64,000 nt of DNA from Undaria pinnatifida (taxonomy: Eukaryota; Sar; Phaeophyceae; Laminariales; Alariaceae): assembly GCA_012845835.1 (NCBI GenBank), contig JABAKD010000001.1, positions 6,252,976 to 6,316,975 on the forward strand, given 5' to 3'. This document shows, piece after piece, positions 42,870-56,668 of the stretch (position 1 is the stretch's first letter; each line of letters starts with the position of its first letter). Position numbers and translations under genes: made by a program. Below the pieces are notes generated by a model that searched no databases, was not told where the DNA came from, and was given only the letters and a program-made list of their open reading frames with translations.

Positions 42870-43185
42870 ACAGTCGTCAGATCGTGTTCCCCTCAAGAAC
42901 GGGTTTTATGGTTTTCGTGCAGAGATTGATTTAACATCACCCTGTTGACCCTGGTACAAGCTACACTGTTGTTCTAAGGGGAGTCATCGACCTACCAGGT
43001 AAGTCCTTAACCCCTCTACAACCGGAAAGCCTTTTTTGGGGCCAAAATTACTTGGATTTAGTATAGGGAGGGGTTTCGGGGCTTTAAAGGGGTTAATGAG
43101 GACACGCACCCAGTAATACGCGCGATCGCAATATCATGCACAGCTTGCAAATATGAGTTTCGACGAATCTTCGATCTCACAGCGG
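42870..43185 (-). mobile_element. Family C copy carrying a nested insertion
   Basis: The minus strand follows the right part of family C (as at 39950-40245 inverted). It is interrupted at 43007-43096 by an 82-bp insertion flanked by TTAA, while other copies are continuous there. Confidence 0.8.
43007..43096. mobile_element. 82-bp mini-element with TTAA target duplication
   Basis: The inserted unit 43011-43092 begins CCCCTCTACAACCGGAAAGC and ends TTTAAAGGGG. TTAA flanks both sides, whereas uninterrupted family C copies have a single TTAA there (CCTTAATGAGG on the minus strand). Related units occur near 26840, 47689, 53835, 61840 and 61955. TTAA is the target of piggyBac-type transposases, but at 82 bp no assignment is certain. 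Confidence 0.8.
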
Positions 43186-45129
43186 TAGCGTATACCGTGC
43201 CACCTGATGCACCGCATGGTTGCGGTTCGGGTACGACACCAGTAACACCACTTGGTCACTGTTGTACTGTATATGCATGTCACTGAATACCACACCGCCA
43301 CGGTTGAATATTACGGCGTTCTTGTTGACGGCCGGTCGAGTGCAAACGCCGAGCGACTCGTCTACGGAAAGGTGTCAACGAGATTTTTCCGAAAGCCGCC
43401 TTTTGTGTTGTTGTTTTCCCCCGCCTGGTTTGTGGATATCCTAGGAAATAGATGGTGGCCGCAGACGGCAAAACAGGACGGGGGATAGGAGAAGCAAACA
43501 ATTTCTATGTAAAATATCGAAGAAGCGTAATGAGCGCCCAAATGTTGGAGTTGTCTCTATTAGGAGTAGGAACGGTGCTCCGTCTCGAAAGGGATGGGTG
43601 GTCAACGCTTAAATGACTAAGGCAAGCAACAAATAGGTACGCCTTCCCCCCCCCCTCCCCCTGGTTTCTCGAGGAAATCGGTGGGCTCTAAATCCTTCGC
43701 AGGGGGCGTGTTACATACTGTCATACACGGCCGCGGTATTTACGCAGCCCGAATGACCAAGGCTGTCCGTGTTTTCTTCTCAATTGAACTGATATTTTAG
43801 CCCATGTACACCCAGCACAAGTGGTCTCCTTGCCGATGCCTTCTGGAGAGCTATATCCTGCACGAGCAGTGTCCGTTCCGTTGCCTCCTCCCTCCTCTAT
43901 CCTCGGGAGAGTCTAGCCCTGCGGCGGTAAACTTCGAGACAGGCATGCACACTGCGAATACCGCAAGGCGATTTTGTCAATTTGCTGTAATCGTACGTCA
44001 GCTGTGAGTTCGACCAATTGATTTGTCAATCCTACCGCGAGCACAAATTTTGTGTTATGTACATATACGCATATATTATATGTATCATCTCTTGCATGGT
44101 TTCAGTTCGAACATAGCGTACATACACCAACTACGGACACCAGCTGTTGTGCTTGGTGTAGACGGGTGGCAATGTGGATGGGTGGCAAGGACCAAAGGAC
44201 AGGTTGATGTGAAGGACACACAAACGTACAGACACGCGCGTAGGCGGCCCGCGTTGCCTCGAACAGTCGATGCCAAAATCGTGATTTTATAGTCACCATG
44301 TGTCCCGTTTCACGTCCCAATACCTTCTGTTGATCGGGTGACGGTGGAGCTGTCGCTGTCGTAGGAACTCGGTACTATTTGTGTCTATAGCTGCAATTGC
44401 CATCAAGTTGTGTGCGTTGGTAGCTCGTTCAACACTTGGTTGCTCGTTCAACGCGTCAGCGTTTATGAGACGGGAGGTATCCTACGTTTGACGTTGAACC
44501 GTCCTCCGTAGCTATTAATCCGAGTAATAACTCGTTGGTGAGTCAAGTCGTGCCCACTCTTGCAGGCAGCATTTGGAAACTGTCAATTAATTGGAATGGC
44601 CAGGAAACATTATTTAGAAGGCTGCCAATCATGTACCAGGTATGAGATTGTCAGGATAATTTTAGTCGGAGAGTGTCGTTTACATTGGGGAGTTGTATCA
44701 ATTGATCTATGTACAACGTGGTGTATACATTGGAAATCACAGCTGACTTTTTTTGATTTGTTTTCTCAAATTGGAATTGTCCAAAATATTGATTGACGCG
44801 ACTACCATCATTGTGACAAAACCATACCAAGTATCAACGTCGTACCGGTGCTGCCTGCATGGTGGTGCTTACAATTATTGCTATAATTTTTTAGTGAAAG
44901 TTTTTACTTCTTTTTTCTTGCTGCATTTGTTTGGCCCTGGTACCTAGGGATTTTTCTGGTTATTTGCTTTTTGCTTGCAGTTTTCTTTTTGGCTTTGCAA
45001 TGTCTTTGGCATTGTCATGTTACATTCCACGGGTTCCTAATACACACCGGAAGAACTTGTTAGATTGCGATTGATGTCACCACGTGCGGTAACCCTTCTC
45101 CTCTGTACTCCTGCCGTCGACCTTCTCCA

Positions 45130-45200
45130 CCACCGGCCTACCACCAATGCTGCTGATGCTGCTGATGCTGTTGCAACTGCTGTACCGACGCTGTACCGAC
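45130..45200. repeat. CTGCTGATG low-complexity stretch
   Basis: ATGCTGCTG repeats followed by two copies of CTGTACCGACG. Frames crossing it on either strand have no domain. Confidence 0.6.
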
Positions 45201-47559
45201 GCTGCTGCGTATGCGTGCCCGGTGCACACGTGTAACTGTGCTGCTGCTGTGACCTCCCCAAACCTCCCGACCAGGTATCTCCTTGTACTGGAACACTCAT
45301 CTTGCCTGCCTAGATTGAACCTGCTGTGCTGCTTTCGCCACCACAGCAGTATCGCCAAGCGACGACTGGTTGGAGGAGCTGACACGCCCCGACACTGCGC
45401 TTTGGCAGCGATTGCGCGTCCGCCCCAGCAACACTCATCGCCGTGACGCAGCTTGGAAGGCTACATGTCAAACTTGTTTCTCTCTGACTCGTACGGGTGC
45501 CTAAAATATCTGCCTACTGAGATTGATTGTGGAACACTGCTACTAATTTCGACCCCACAGCGTCACGAAATCACACTCCTGGTTCAAGAAGATGACGGTC
45601 CATGCCATGATACGCGTTGGCGGCGAGTCAGCGTTTTTTTTTTTTTGTAGTGCAGACAACCTTATACCGCCGTGTGTGCTCTGTTCTATGACCATAATCG
45701 ATTGCAGCTTTTTGCTCAGGGTTGGGAGCTATTTTTGAAGCCCCCTCCCTGAGCAAGCTGGTTGCTCAGGTGTTGTTTCAGCCGTCCACGTCTCAATGCG
45801 GCTAAACTTCGACGAACCCTGAGCAGCGCTGCCCCTGATCATTTCAAATTTTTCTTTTTTCTTTTTCCGAAACTTGCTATTACAGCAGTGGTGTACCCAT
45901 TTTGAAGACCGTCCACCTTAAGAACAAATTAGAGACAAGACAGAAAAATCGGCTTGTCACGAGAAATGAATAGATAAGTCTGAATTACCTCTTATCCCCT
46001 AACCCGGTCTTGAGTCGGGAAAATAACGCCTGTGCACGCTACACAAGACCCCTAACTTGACCCAAGAGAGCCCAGCGCACGAGCGCCCTCTGCCGTACAG
46101 AGACAGCTCGTGCTGCTGCCTCTTCGGCTGTGGCCATGCCCTGCGCAGCGTCAGATAGCATGAAGGTCAATCGGAGATGTCGTAAATCAGCTGCGTTTTT
46201 CTGTCACGCTGGCACTACAGCACAGTCTGCAGTGCAGTAGTACTTGGTATGTCTTACTGCGGGAAAAAAATAATGAACAAGCACTTTTATCTGTATTTCG
46301 AAATCTCACAAGGGCCATCGCTCGGCGGCCGGGCAACGGCGCACATCATGACTGCACGCTGCATATTCTCTGCTGTGTGCTGTTTTCGTCTCGTGGATGC
46401 ATCCGCATGCTGACAGGAAATCATGGATAATTCCACTTTCATCCTGTGTGCCTTTCGGGAGCGTGAGGGCCGTCCCAGAGGACGTTCACATCTAATAAGT
46501 AGTGTATAGGTAGAAGCAGTCGCGTGCATGACATTTTCCTCCGCTATAAGATCGTTTTCGCCCCTTGTCCCGGAGTAACATGACGGTCTTGCAGGATAAC
46601 ACCAAAGTAGAGATGATACCAAGTTTATTGGCTTGTCACGGGGTGGTCTTAAAATGGTTACACCACTGACTGTAAATAGAAATTTGGCGGAGACAACTTG
46701 CACGTATTGGAACAAAGAATACGCTACTTGTTTGGGCGTCGTTCATATCTGGGCGTAAAATAGGTGGTAAAATGTTGCGCTAGCGCACCTTTTTGCGGTG
46801 AATCCCGTTTTTTCCAAAATATACCGAAGGCCGAAGGCATGGTGCGGCTTGCCGCACCACGCTTTATCCTGTGCCGCGCCTTTTTTTGACGAGTGCCAAA
46901 AAATATGTGCGGTCGAAAAAAAAAAAGGGTCTGTTTCGCCGCAGGCTAAATTTATTTCGAGACCTTTTTTGTGTTGATTTCGTCTTAGACCCGCACTTTG
47001 AGTATATTGACGCATACACGGTTGAAACAACGGCCTCCGGTGGGTCCTCCGGGGGGCCTTGCGGAGGACCGCGCCGCGATCTGGACGCCTATTTCACGCC
47101 CTGGTTCGTATATTAAATATGGCGCTTAATTAGTTTGGGGCCCGCGGATAACGACAACAATAACGGCCATGATTGCGACACTTGCAGACGTTGAACCGGA
47201 ACAACATACGCGTATTAAATAACAGATACTACGAGTATTTGTTTTTTGTGGACAGTTGGAATAAAAGATGCACCTATTAAGAATCACCAGGTAACCGCTG
47301 ATGAATTGAACTTTCCCTGGGTGGAGAAAATTTATTTCCCCTCAAGCAAGAAAAGAAGAGCTAGTTAGAGCAGCGAAGGGCACTACTGCTGTAGCAGGAC
47401 GAGTGTCACGGAAGCGCCCTCATTCCTCGCAGCTCCTTTCATGACGGAGGTTCAGGTTCATACATCCCCTAAGCTACAGCAGTTGGTACGGCAATTTTAG
47501 AGCGCCCCGTGACAAGCCGAAACAAGCACTCTCAACTGCACATTGCTCTTACCTGTATT

Positions 47560-47645
47560 GGAATATATGTATATATTATAAAAATTAAAATACACTCCAG
47601 CTGTGAGATCGAATATTTTGTCGAAACTCATATATATATAGCTTT
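47560..47645 (+). repeat. Family C fragment
   Basis: TATATATTATAAAAATTAAA, then CACTCCAGCTGTGAGATCGA and TTTTGTCGAAACTCAT match the centre of family C. Confidence 0.65.
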
Positions 47646-47688
47646 TAGTTTGTGCGGGACATCGTAGCCGATTTGACTGGTCTTGACG

Positions 47689-47773
47689 CCTTTACAACTC
47701 GAAACCCGTTTTGGGGGGAAAATTATATGGAATTAGTGTAGGGAGTGATTTTGGGGCTCCAAAGGGGTTGTAA
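47689..47773. repeat. Mini-element related to 43011-43092
   Basis: TTTACAACTCGAAACCCG, then GGAATTAGTGTAGGGAG and GGGGCTCCAAAGGGGTTGTAA. The ends TTACAAC and GTTGTAA are inverted. Confidence 0.7.
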
Positions 47774-48128
47774 GATCCGACCGCGCTTTTCTCCTGGGCA
47801 CTCTTAAATCGGGATACCCACTGTATGTATCCCCGTGTATCCCAACGGCCCGAATTGCCGGTGTGCTTGATGCTAATTATTATCTTCACTTTGTTTTTCG
47901 CCATTTTTTTCTTTGAACTGCCAGAGAGGTTAAAACGTATCCCCACGGCTCGAATTGCCTCGTGTGGTCGGTTCTAATTTTTATCTTGGCTTCGTTTTGA
48001 ACCATTTTTTTTCTCTGAACTACCAGATAGGTTTATACGTAACAGCAGACACAAAAACAGCAAACGGAAGGTAACACGCCTCACGAGATGAGCTGGAAAG
48101 TAACTTATGATGATGAAAAAAACGTGTA

Positions 48129-48470
48129 GTACAGCCGGTCGCCCCCGTCGTCTGTTAATGGTAGTTTATCTCGAATGCTACTATTGCTGCAGCAGTAGGC
48201 GTGGTTCTGGAGTTCCAATCTCGCGTGGGTTGGACTTTTGACCTTGATTGCAACATTAATTTTGGAAGGAAACGCAGCTCAGAGCCCCCAATAATGGCAG
48301 CGTCCGTAGGCGCAATTCGATGCGAGTCGATGAGGGAAGAAAGAGCTGAGGTCTTCTCGCGATAAAAATGAAGGCGCGTACCGAAGTTTGCGAGGGGGGA
48401 GAAGAGCCTGCTTTGGCGGCCCTGGATCTGAGTTACGTGTCACAAGGAGAAAGAGAAGTGCGACGGAAGT
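48129..48470 (+). mobile_element. SINE-B, longest copy
   Basis: The head AGCCGGTCGCCCCCGTCGTC is followed by a B-box-like CTGGAGTTCCAATCTCGCG, CAATTCGATGCGAGTCGATG, TCTCGCGATAAAAATGAAGG, GGGGGGAGAAGAGCCTGC and CCTGGATCTGAGTTACGTG. It shares its first bases with SINE-A but has a different body and tail. Confidence 0.65.
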
Positions 48471-48749
48471 GGATAGGATGACCAAGAACAGCAACGGAAA
48501 AAAAAGCATTGTCAGCGTGGCCTTGCCGCACCCTTTCAGCCCGTGACGGCTACTACGCAGTACGAGCCTTTCCGAGGCGTTTGGATTAATACCTAGGATC
48601 AAGTATGGAATAGGGGAATAGTTTTGTACATTAGGTTTAACGTAGTCAACCAAATATTCTAATCATGTCGGAGTTTTAATCTGACGACCAAAATTTAACC
48701 CAAAAACCAAACTTCGGGGGTAGGTTGGGGATCGGGGTCACTGTTTGGG

Positions 48750-48790
48750 TCAGGGTTAGAGTAGGGTTAGGTAGGTTGTTGTTGTTGTGG

Positions 48791-48833
<43 letters not shown>

Positions 48834-49100
48834 CGTTGTGGTTGTTGTTGTGGTTGCTGTTGTTGTTGTTGTTGTTGTTGTTTTCTCACATTAACTCTTG
48901 TCAAAAATCTAGAGTCCGTGGTCACACAAAGGTGCTGGAGCCCTAGGAAGATCCGCAAAACCAAGTGAAATCAAAATTCCTCGGGGAAATACTACGCTTT
49001 CCCGCCTAAAAACGCACGATACGGAAAAAGGCGCACAAGTGGAAAGGTCCAATGTGCAAACTGAACTCACATGGCCGCGGGTATCCACTCAACTACAGTA
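48750..49100 (-). mobile_element. (TTG)n tract and truncated 830-bp repeat
   Basis: 48776-48885 is (TTG)n with a few variants. It is joined to CACATTAACTCTTGTC, GTCCGTGGTCACACAAAGGT and GCTGGAGCCCTAGGAAGATC, and further sequence colinear with 60290-60480. This is the 3' part of the 830-bp family, including its (CAA)n tail. Confidence 0.75.
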
Positions 49101-51036
49101 CTGGAGGCACACCTAGGCCAAACCAGCTTCCCCGATTTTCGTATATATTTTCGTACATATTATCCTAGATGATATTCCACAGGTGCGGTAAAGGCGGCTC
49201 CTAAGTATGTAATATACTCAGTATCTGGTAGTACGGTCTTTTTTTTTGTTTTGCGTGTTTACCTGTCGCGGCACGCAGCACCGCCGCTTGTAAGCTGGTG
49301 TTGGAAACATTTATCGATAGTTTAACGATTACTTGGATTTATCTTATTTTAGTACAAGAGGGAAAATTGCCCCTCCCAAAAGTTGCTTTTTTTTTTGCAA
49401 ATTGCAAAGTAAATTAATTTTTCCTGGTTGCGATTTCAAATGCGGAATCGCGATGTTGCATCTTGAGCTGTTGGCCTTGCGCGCCGCATGGTTTCGAGCT
49501 AGAACAGCTTGACAGCTTGTGAATAGTAACGACAGCAGTAGTTTTTGGATTTGTTTTGACCATTTTTTCTACCTGGCGCGCAAGACCGCATCGCACTGCC
49601 TCACCGCCGCTGGTAAGCCGGTAAACAGCAGTAAGCATGGGTCATTCCAACAATTGCTCTTTGAGCGGTGCTCCCAGTTGCCATAAATATTATCCCAGCG
49701 CGATATTGCTACTGGAAGGGTAACAGATGACAATAGTCAAATGTTCGTTGTTTGTCGCATATACCGCGCTGTGTAAAAAACAAACTTTTTGCCACTGCGA
49801 TATCCCTACTTTAATACGAGCTTTAACGGTGATATGACGAAATATGAAAAATCAACGGTCGTTTATTAGTTACGATGAAGGTTATGATAGTATGTTTTTC
49901 GTCCTTCGCTCTACTCCGTGACGTTGGTTTTGTCCCGTTTCTATGGGTGGTGCTGACCGCTTGTCGACCAAGCGGGCGCTGTATGCAGCAAAGGCGAAGT
50001 ATGGATGGATTATCTTTTTTTGTGGTTTGTTGTGTTTTGTCCTGCCAAACGAATCTCAACCTTGTCAAGAGTATGCACCCCTCTTACAGATCACAATCCA
50101 GATCTTACAAATCATCTAGATCATGTACATCACTATTTACAGAAGATACTAAAGCTGTGGCAAAGCAAGTTATTTCTCCTAGTTTATGGGTTTCAGTGGG
50201 TTTGAGTACAAGTATTCGGTAACCCACGGGGCTAACAATTTTCACGATGCTTCGTTTTTTAGGTTGTGGTGGCATGCATTGTTTTTTTTTCTGATTTTTT
50301 TTCCCCAGCTAAAGACCCAAAATTTCAATCCAACGCTACCATAACCCTCTGGTAGTTGGATATCAAGCAGGATGTGTATACGTGGAGTACGTATCCACTC
50401 AGGAAACATGCACCAGATCATGCAAGTCGTACGACTCCCATCGGGCAACAGGAGCTAGACCGTACAGATCTTCCTGAATGGGGTAGATCATCAAGTGGGG
50501 ATACATGGTCGATGATCGTTCAGACGTGTGAACGCTTGTGACAATGGATCGCCCGTGTGTCCTCCCTCGTTTGCTCTAAGTTTGAGCATATAATTGGGGG
50601 CTTGGCTGGCGGTTTGTGCGGCACATCAGACTGCTCTACGACCGTAATTTACTTTGATATATATCGGCCACAATTTGTTTGTTTTTTTCTTTTTTTTTTG
50701 TAGACAACCAAGGCCAAACCAATCTCAATCTGGTTGATGTATCTTATGGTCACGGGCGTTCATTGCTCATACGGGCGAGATTCGTCCTTAGTTCATGTTC
50801 AAGGAGGGTCCTAACGAGCGTTCTTGATTCATGACGAAGGATCATCGTCGGTTCATGATGATGGGCGTCCTTGGTTCACGTCCATGGGTTGCACCTGAGG
50901 ATGATCTTTTTCTTGGAATAGTGAGCACGATTTGTATGTTCGAGGGTGCCCGCGGATTGGGGTAGCATACACCTCACATCAAAAATGGTCAGAATGGAGA
51001 ACTAACCAAAAAATTACTGTCTGAGCGCCCTCGTGT

Positions 51037-51145
51037 TGTTGATGTTGTGTTCTCGAATTAGTCCATCGCCATACTGACGTCAGTGGTCACTAAACAAGCT
51101 CCTTTCTCTCTGTAGAGAAGAAAACCCCGGGGGAAATGTTGAAAT
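51037..51145 (-). repeat. Diverged LINE 3'-end fragment
   Basis: GTTGTTGATGTTGTGTTCTC, AGTCCATCGCCATACTGACG and CTCTCTGTAGAGAAG resemble the LINE tail block at 21594-21690. Confidence 0.4.
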
Positions 51146-51616
51146 TGAAACAAACACAAACAATGCACATTTAGTTACTGAGGGGATTGGTACATGTCAA
51201 AGGAGGATTCGTCCTTGATTTATGAGCCGGCATCGTCGTCATTGATTTTACAAAAAAAAATCAAGGACGTCAGCCGTGAGTTCGACGAACTTCAGGTCAA
51301 TACTCATCTTTGCAAGCTGCGGTGTTGGTACTTGTAATATACAATATAGATGAGTTTTTATTTGGAGGGTCGTATTTTTGGTCCACTATAACGGTAAGTG
51401 TTGGTATTTTTACTTTGGGTGGGGAATTTTGAGCTAGTTATAACATCACTCCTATTTTATATATGTATTACTGTAGTTCCCACACTACTGCTCTATCATA
51501 TGTATGGTAAGCGGTTTTTGATTTGTGATCGCAAGACCATCCTTAGTGTTTACGGTCCTTTGTCCTTTTGTTTGTGCGCCCTTGTCCATTCCCTGAGCTT
51601 TGAGCGCCTTTCTTTG

Positions 51617-51621
51617 TGGTT

Positions 51622-51664
<43 letters not shown>

Positions 51665-51685
51665 TTGTTGTTGTTGTTGTTGTCT
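51617..51685. repeat. (TTGTCG)n / (TTG)n microsatellite
   Basis: Six or so TTGTCG units pass into TTG units. The stretch after it (TCTTGTTAACTCACGGC) weakly resembles LINE tails. Confidence 0.9.
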
Positions 51686-52248
51686 TGTTAACTCACGGCT
51701 AGTAAACCATTATTTTCATTATTTCTATTGATCACCTGTTAGTTTTTACTACTGCGGTACCATATATATATATATATTTATTATCGCGATTAACAATGAT
51801 TAATCATGACAACTTACTACCGAAAAACGAGCGGCCGGTAAATCGCGCATCTTGCAGAAGATGAGTGTCGACCCTAAATTGGTCGAGCTCACAGTTAAAA
51901 AACGTCATTACTCGTAGAAAATGTTTTATATGATATCCTAGTCGGTGGTCACAGGACGTCTGGCGTCGAAGAACATCGCAGCAAAATTGTCCTGTTGACG
52001 CTGCCAGAATCCAAGGAGGTTATTGACCTGTGACGCATCTTCAACATCCGTAAAAATCTCGCGGCCGGAGTATCACGCAGCTTGCTAAGATGAGCATCGA
52101 CCGTTGATCGAAGTCACAGATGACGCATTTGAAATAGTTTTATATACTGCACAGCAGTCGAAAGAGATACTGGTTAAATGTGAAATATATCACAAAAGAT
52201 ACAAACTCTGCTTGTCACTTGTCACGCTCGCTCAATATTGGTCTTGGG

Positions 52249-52280
<32 letters not shown>

Positions 52281-52281
52281 G
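52249..52281. repeat. Poly-G run (about 30)
   Basis: An almost pure G homopolymer. The surrounding sequence has no gene I can support. Confidence 0.95.
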
Positions 52282-53031
52282 CTGCCTGCCGCTGCTGTAC
52301 AAAGCCCGTGTTGACTCAAACCTATATAGTTTTTTTCACGTTGGATGTATCCTTATCGTATACACTAGTTGGCCCCCAAATGCGCCAAATGCGCCAGTTG
52401 TCCGCTCTCGGACAAGGGCATGCGTACATCCAACTTTACATAGGAACATCTATGGATACGTTCTGCTACTAAAAGGGGAAAGCAGGCCAATGATAATGTT
52501 AGTGTGGTACAGACTATGAATACAAATTCAAAGCTGGCGTGTTTTTTAGTTTTTTCATACGGGTTTTTATGTATATTGGGAAGGGTAATGAGGGGAAAAA
52601 GCACCTCAACACTGCAATTATGTGGTCGAATTCACAACCCAAGGCCTGATTGTTTTCGTTTTATTGTATGCATAATATTTTTATTTCATCCGGAGGAAAT
52701 ACCGCCACCTGTTTCATGCTGGAGCATAAAATGTACAATTTATTGTATGTCGATAGATTCCCCCCCCCCTATTATTCGTCTATTAGTAACTCATTGGCGC
52801 TGTCATCCATAAATTAGCAAGTAGGGACAAGGTGCCGAAGTCCGTCCTACGAGCGGATCTTGGAAGGGTGCAGTTCACCCTTCATGAGACTCGCCGTACA
52901 CCTCACGACGCTTCGCGCTCGGTGCGAGCAATGTCTGCCTGGTTGGTGAAAACCCGACGTGCTCTGTCCCGGCATAGTAGGGATGCGAGGGTTTATGGTC
53001 ACACGACTACCGCCATGCACCAACTGAGTAC

Positions 53032-53068
53032 CCCTCCCCCCCCCCCCCCCCCCCCCCTCCCCCCCCCA
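53032..53068. repeat. Poly-C run (over 30, one T)
   Basis: An almost pure C homopolymer with a single T. Confidence 0.95.
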
Positions 53069-53834
53069 GCCTCGTTTTTTGTCGAAGCAATAGACCATCG
53101 TTGTGTGTATTGTCCAGGGTGTGGTCAAGGTGTGAAGAACATAGTTTGTTGTTCGTTGTTTGGAGAACTAGGTAAAAGTGTTGATCGTTTGTTGATTATT
53201 AGGAGAGAGAAACGGGTTACCTTACTGACTACCGGTAATTGCTTTTTTTTTCTCAGACGATATCACCAGCCAGCGAACTTCAGAGATTCCCCGCCTAAAC
53301 AGGATATGCGTCGGCTAATCCGCGATAATGTCAAATTTGAAGATAACAACGAAAAACAAGCTGCCGGTGGCCCGGAGCTGGGGGCAAATTATATAGCATG
53401 TGCGGGTAGCATCACGCTTTGTAGACCTTACCACTTACCAATCTATCCGGAATTGGAAAGACCGTTTAGTGTTGCCATTTAACGCCGATACGGCACGTAC
53501 ATTTCGGGAGAGTGTTGTACCTGGTACTTATATTGTACTTACCCGGCTGACGATCGCTCTGCACGAGACGAAGAGCTAGCCGAAGCCCTATGCCCAAGCC
53601 CTAAATTCGGTTGATTGTGTTGCTGGTAAGATGGTAAGGCTGTCAGTCGGCAGGCGTTCGCGACTACCAGTTGATCGCTAGGTGGCAAAACCGACTACCG
53701 ACTACTAGTAGCTGGCTTTAGTCGGCAGGTCTTTTGAGTTTTTTTTTGCCCGCATTCCCATCGAATTTCTCTGGTGAAACAAAAAGCGAGCCTCAATCTC
53801 TTGGCAGTATGCCATGTCTCAAAGTGCAGGCTTG

Positions 53835-53920
53835 AGGCCTTTTCGGCCAGAAAATAGTTTTGGGGACCAAAGTTACTCGGAATTAGTATAGGGAAGGGTT
53901 ATAGGGCTCTGGAGGGGTTA
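53835..53920. repeat. Mini-element related to 43011-43092
   Basis: Shares TTACTCGGAATTAGTATAGG and GGGCTCTGGAGGGGTTAA. The right end has TTAA, but the left end is diverged. Confidence 0.5.
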
Positions 53921-54246
53921 AGCTGTACATACGCCATCTCGTCCAAGCACAGAATCCTGCGACCGTTTGGAAACCACTTGTCGATGTCCGCGGCGAATTG
54001 CGGACAAATCATCTGCCCCGCAGTCAAGAAAGAGCCCAGTAAGTCGGATAATCGGTACCTCCGGGAAAACACTGGCTATTTGTCCGCTAATAGCTGGTTG
54101 GTGACTTGAATCGTGCCTACTCACAGCTCTAGTTGTTTGAACTGGGCTATAGGTAACTTTTACTCGTGTAGTATAGAGCGACCCTCATCCTTTGTGTCCT
54201 TTCGTTGTTTGCCATCATTTACTGTCCTCCTTCTTTCTTCTTTTTC

Positions 54247-54508
<262 letters not shown>

Positions 54509-55248
54509 GCATACGTTTCACCCTCGTGTTCATTGCGATTGGCATCTCAAAGCCAAATCCGCATTGCTGTTTTGTGCAATGCGTATATCTGTGTCTCGTT
54601 CGTCACCTCAGTCTCGTATGTACGTTCGTACATAGTCTCCGTCTCGTATAGTACATACCAGGTAGCTTGTGAGCACAGAGAGAGGTGGTCTCCTTACAGC
54701 CCTAATAGGAAGCATCGGCGCGGACACTGGTTGTGCTGAATGGATATGGATGGACATGTCAGTTTAATGGGAAGAATACACACCCGACGATATCGTATGG
54801 GGTTACCCGCGACCATCAATTTGTGTCCAATGAGTGGTGTGATGCTGCGGGCCTCCAGGTCTACCCCTCCCTCAGCGCAAACGCCGTTGCCACGAGAGCA
54901 TGGGTGGTCCGCGAACTAGTTCGATTGGCACACGACGCACGGCACACATGCACGTTTACGTAGGAAAGTGGTAGGAAAGTGGTGTTGGTGGAGGCCTGGG
55001 CGGGATTCCGATGGATAAATTTCGTCGATCTTTCCAAGAGACGACAAATACGGCAGCCAGAGAGCGGTGGCAGAAGAGGTGTCGCACCTTTGCCAGAGAC
55101 GGAGGGTACCTTACCGCTTTTCGAGAAAACGATTTGACACTCTTTAAATTTTGTTTACCCTAACCCAATGAAACGCAACCAACCAATGCAGGGTGAAACC
55201 CCCTTCGTCTCGTACACAGTATGCGTCAACCATGTTTTTGTTTCTTTA

Positions 55249-55422
55249 CGTTTTTTCACACATCTACTCTCCAGCTTCTGGACAAGCCGTGATCACAGGT
55301 GTCCTCCCTTCTCCCCCACGGTTCTTGCCTTCGATTTTCATCGCGCATAGGGTTCAGCAGTCCCACTGCTCGTCAATTTTTTATCGAGTGTTTCTATCTC
55401 ACGCTTTCGCGCTTTCCTACAG
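55249..55422 (-). mobile_element. SINE-A, 5'-truncated
   Basis: The tail (CTCCAGCTTCTGGACAAGCC), the body with CGCGCATAGGGTTCAGCA and TCACGCTTTCGCGCTTTCC are present. The tRNA-like head is missing. Confidence 0.75.
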
Positions 55423-56668
55423 AGGGACGGGTACTGTATTTTTTCGCCGGAAATGTGGTGGTAACCCCTGTATACAGTGCTAATCGGAAATGCCGGCGCT
55501 ACAGAGGCAACCGGCACTACACCGCATACTTCCACCTAGCTTCCCCTACTGTTTTTTTCCAGTAGCGTTTGCGAGGTCCTCAACCCGCAGACCATACCAG
55601 ATAAATACCAAATCTATTTCGATTTTGGAGCTGGTCCGCCGTTTTTTTGTCAGTTCTCCAACACGCACGGCGAAGCCGCGCTCGGGTTGAAGCCTAGGTT
55701 AGAGTTTGGGTTTGAGTTAGGATTAGGGTTAGGTTGGGTGGACGCCCCCCTCTTGGTTTGTTTTTTTGAGATTACGCCAGGACCAGCGTACAAACGTCCG
55801 TAAAGTGAAGAATATTTTGTATTTTATCTGGTACGACTTGTGTGTCAAACACCGGTAAAGGCTCCTCTTTCTTTTCTAACTTATGTCGAGCGATTTGACG
55901 GTCATCGCGAGCCACCGGTAGGGGCATCATTACTAGCTGCATGTTGTTTACCGAAAGTATTTTTTTCACAGAATTATATCGCAAATGGCACCGAAGATGC
56001 CCTGCGAATGACGGAAGTTTAGGCGAGGTGGGTACAGTAGGAACATTGACGCATGGGTTATCACCGGCGTACCGTCGTTTCTGAAAACAGCAGTGGTGCC
56101 AGTACCGTCACCGTCGCCGCCTCGTACCGAAAAGCAGATGACACCACCCAGGCGGCTTCGGAGTAGCGCCCAACTGCTGTCTGACATTGTTTTTCCTTGT
56201 TCAACCACATGCTAGCTAACCCAAACCCTAACCCAGACGAATTACCGATCCAAGTGCCCGCTGATTACTTCACTGGGGTAAAACGGTTACAAATGCCAAA
56301 TGATGATGTGTATCACTGCTGCACTCAGACCGGGTTCCGAATGCAACCACTAGAGGCCCTCGTAGGAGCATTGCTGCCTGGTCTGCCCCCCACCTGCTGT
56401 TGTATCTTCGACGGCGGTGTGCATGTCGACATCATGTGCATATCGACATCATTGCCTCCATGGCCCCCGAGGGTACCCGAAAGGAAAACAGGAAAGACAA
56501 GATAGCAAAAAAATAATGGAAAAAAAAAGCCTTTAAATTAAGGGACGAAGAAAGAAAAATGAAAGGGAAAAAGGGAAAAAAACCGTGATAACTCTTGGTG
56601 TTAGCAGGTATTAAGAGGTATCGGACAGAGCGCGTTTTGCCTTCGATCTCCCGTCCTTTCATCCCCTG

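Noticed and set aside
46287-46715. 142-residue minus-strand frame
   Set aside because: No domain, no splice context and no neighbouring gene. Kept out of the feature list for lack of support.
54733-54963. Possible exon (76 residues, Trp/Asn-rich)
   Set aside because: It looks protein-like in composition but has no match I recognise and no splice phase that would join 20402 to 59026.
56197-56505. Possible missing tyrosinase exon
   Set aside because: The frame starts in CCCTAA-type sequence, shows no conserved tyrosinase motif and lacks a clear acceptor/donor pair with the needed phases.
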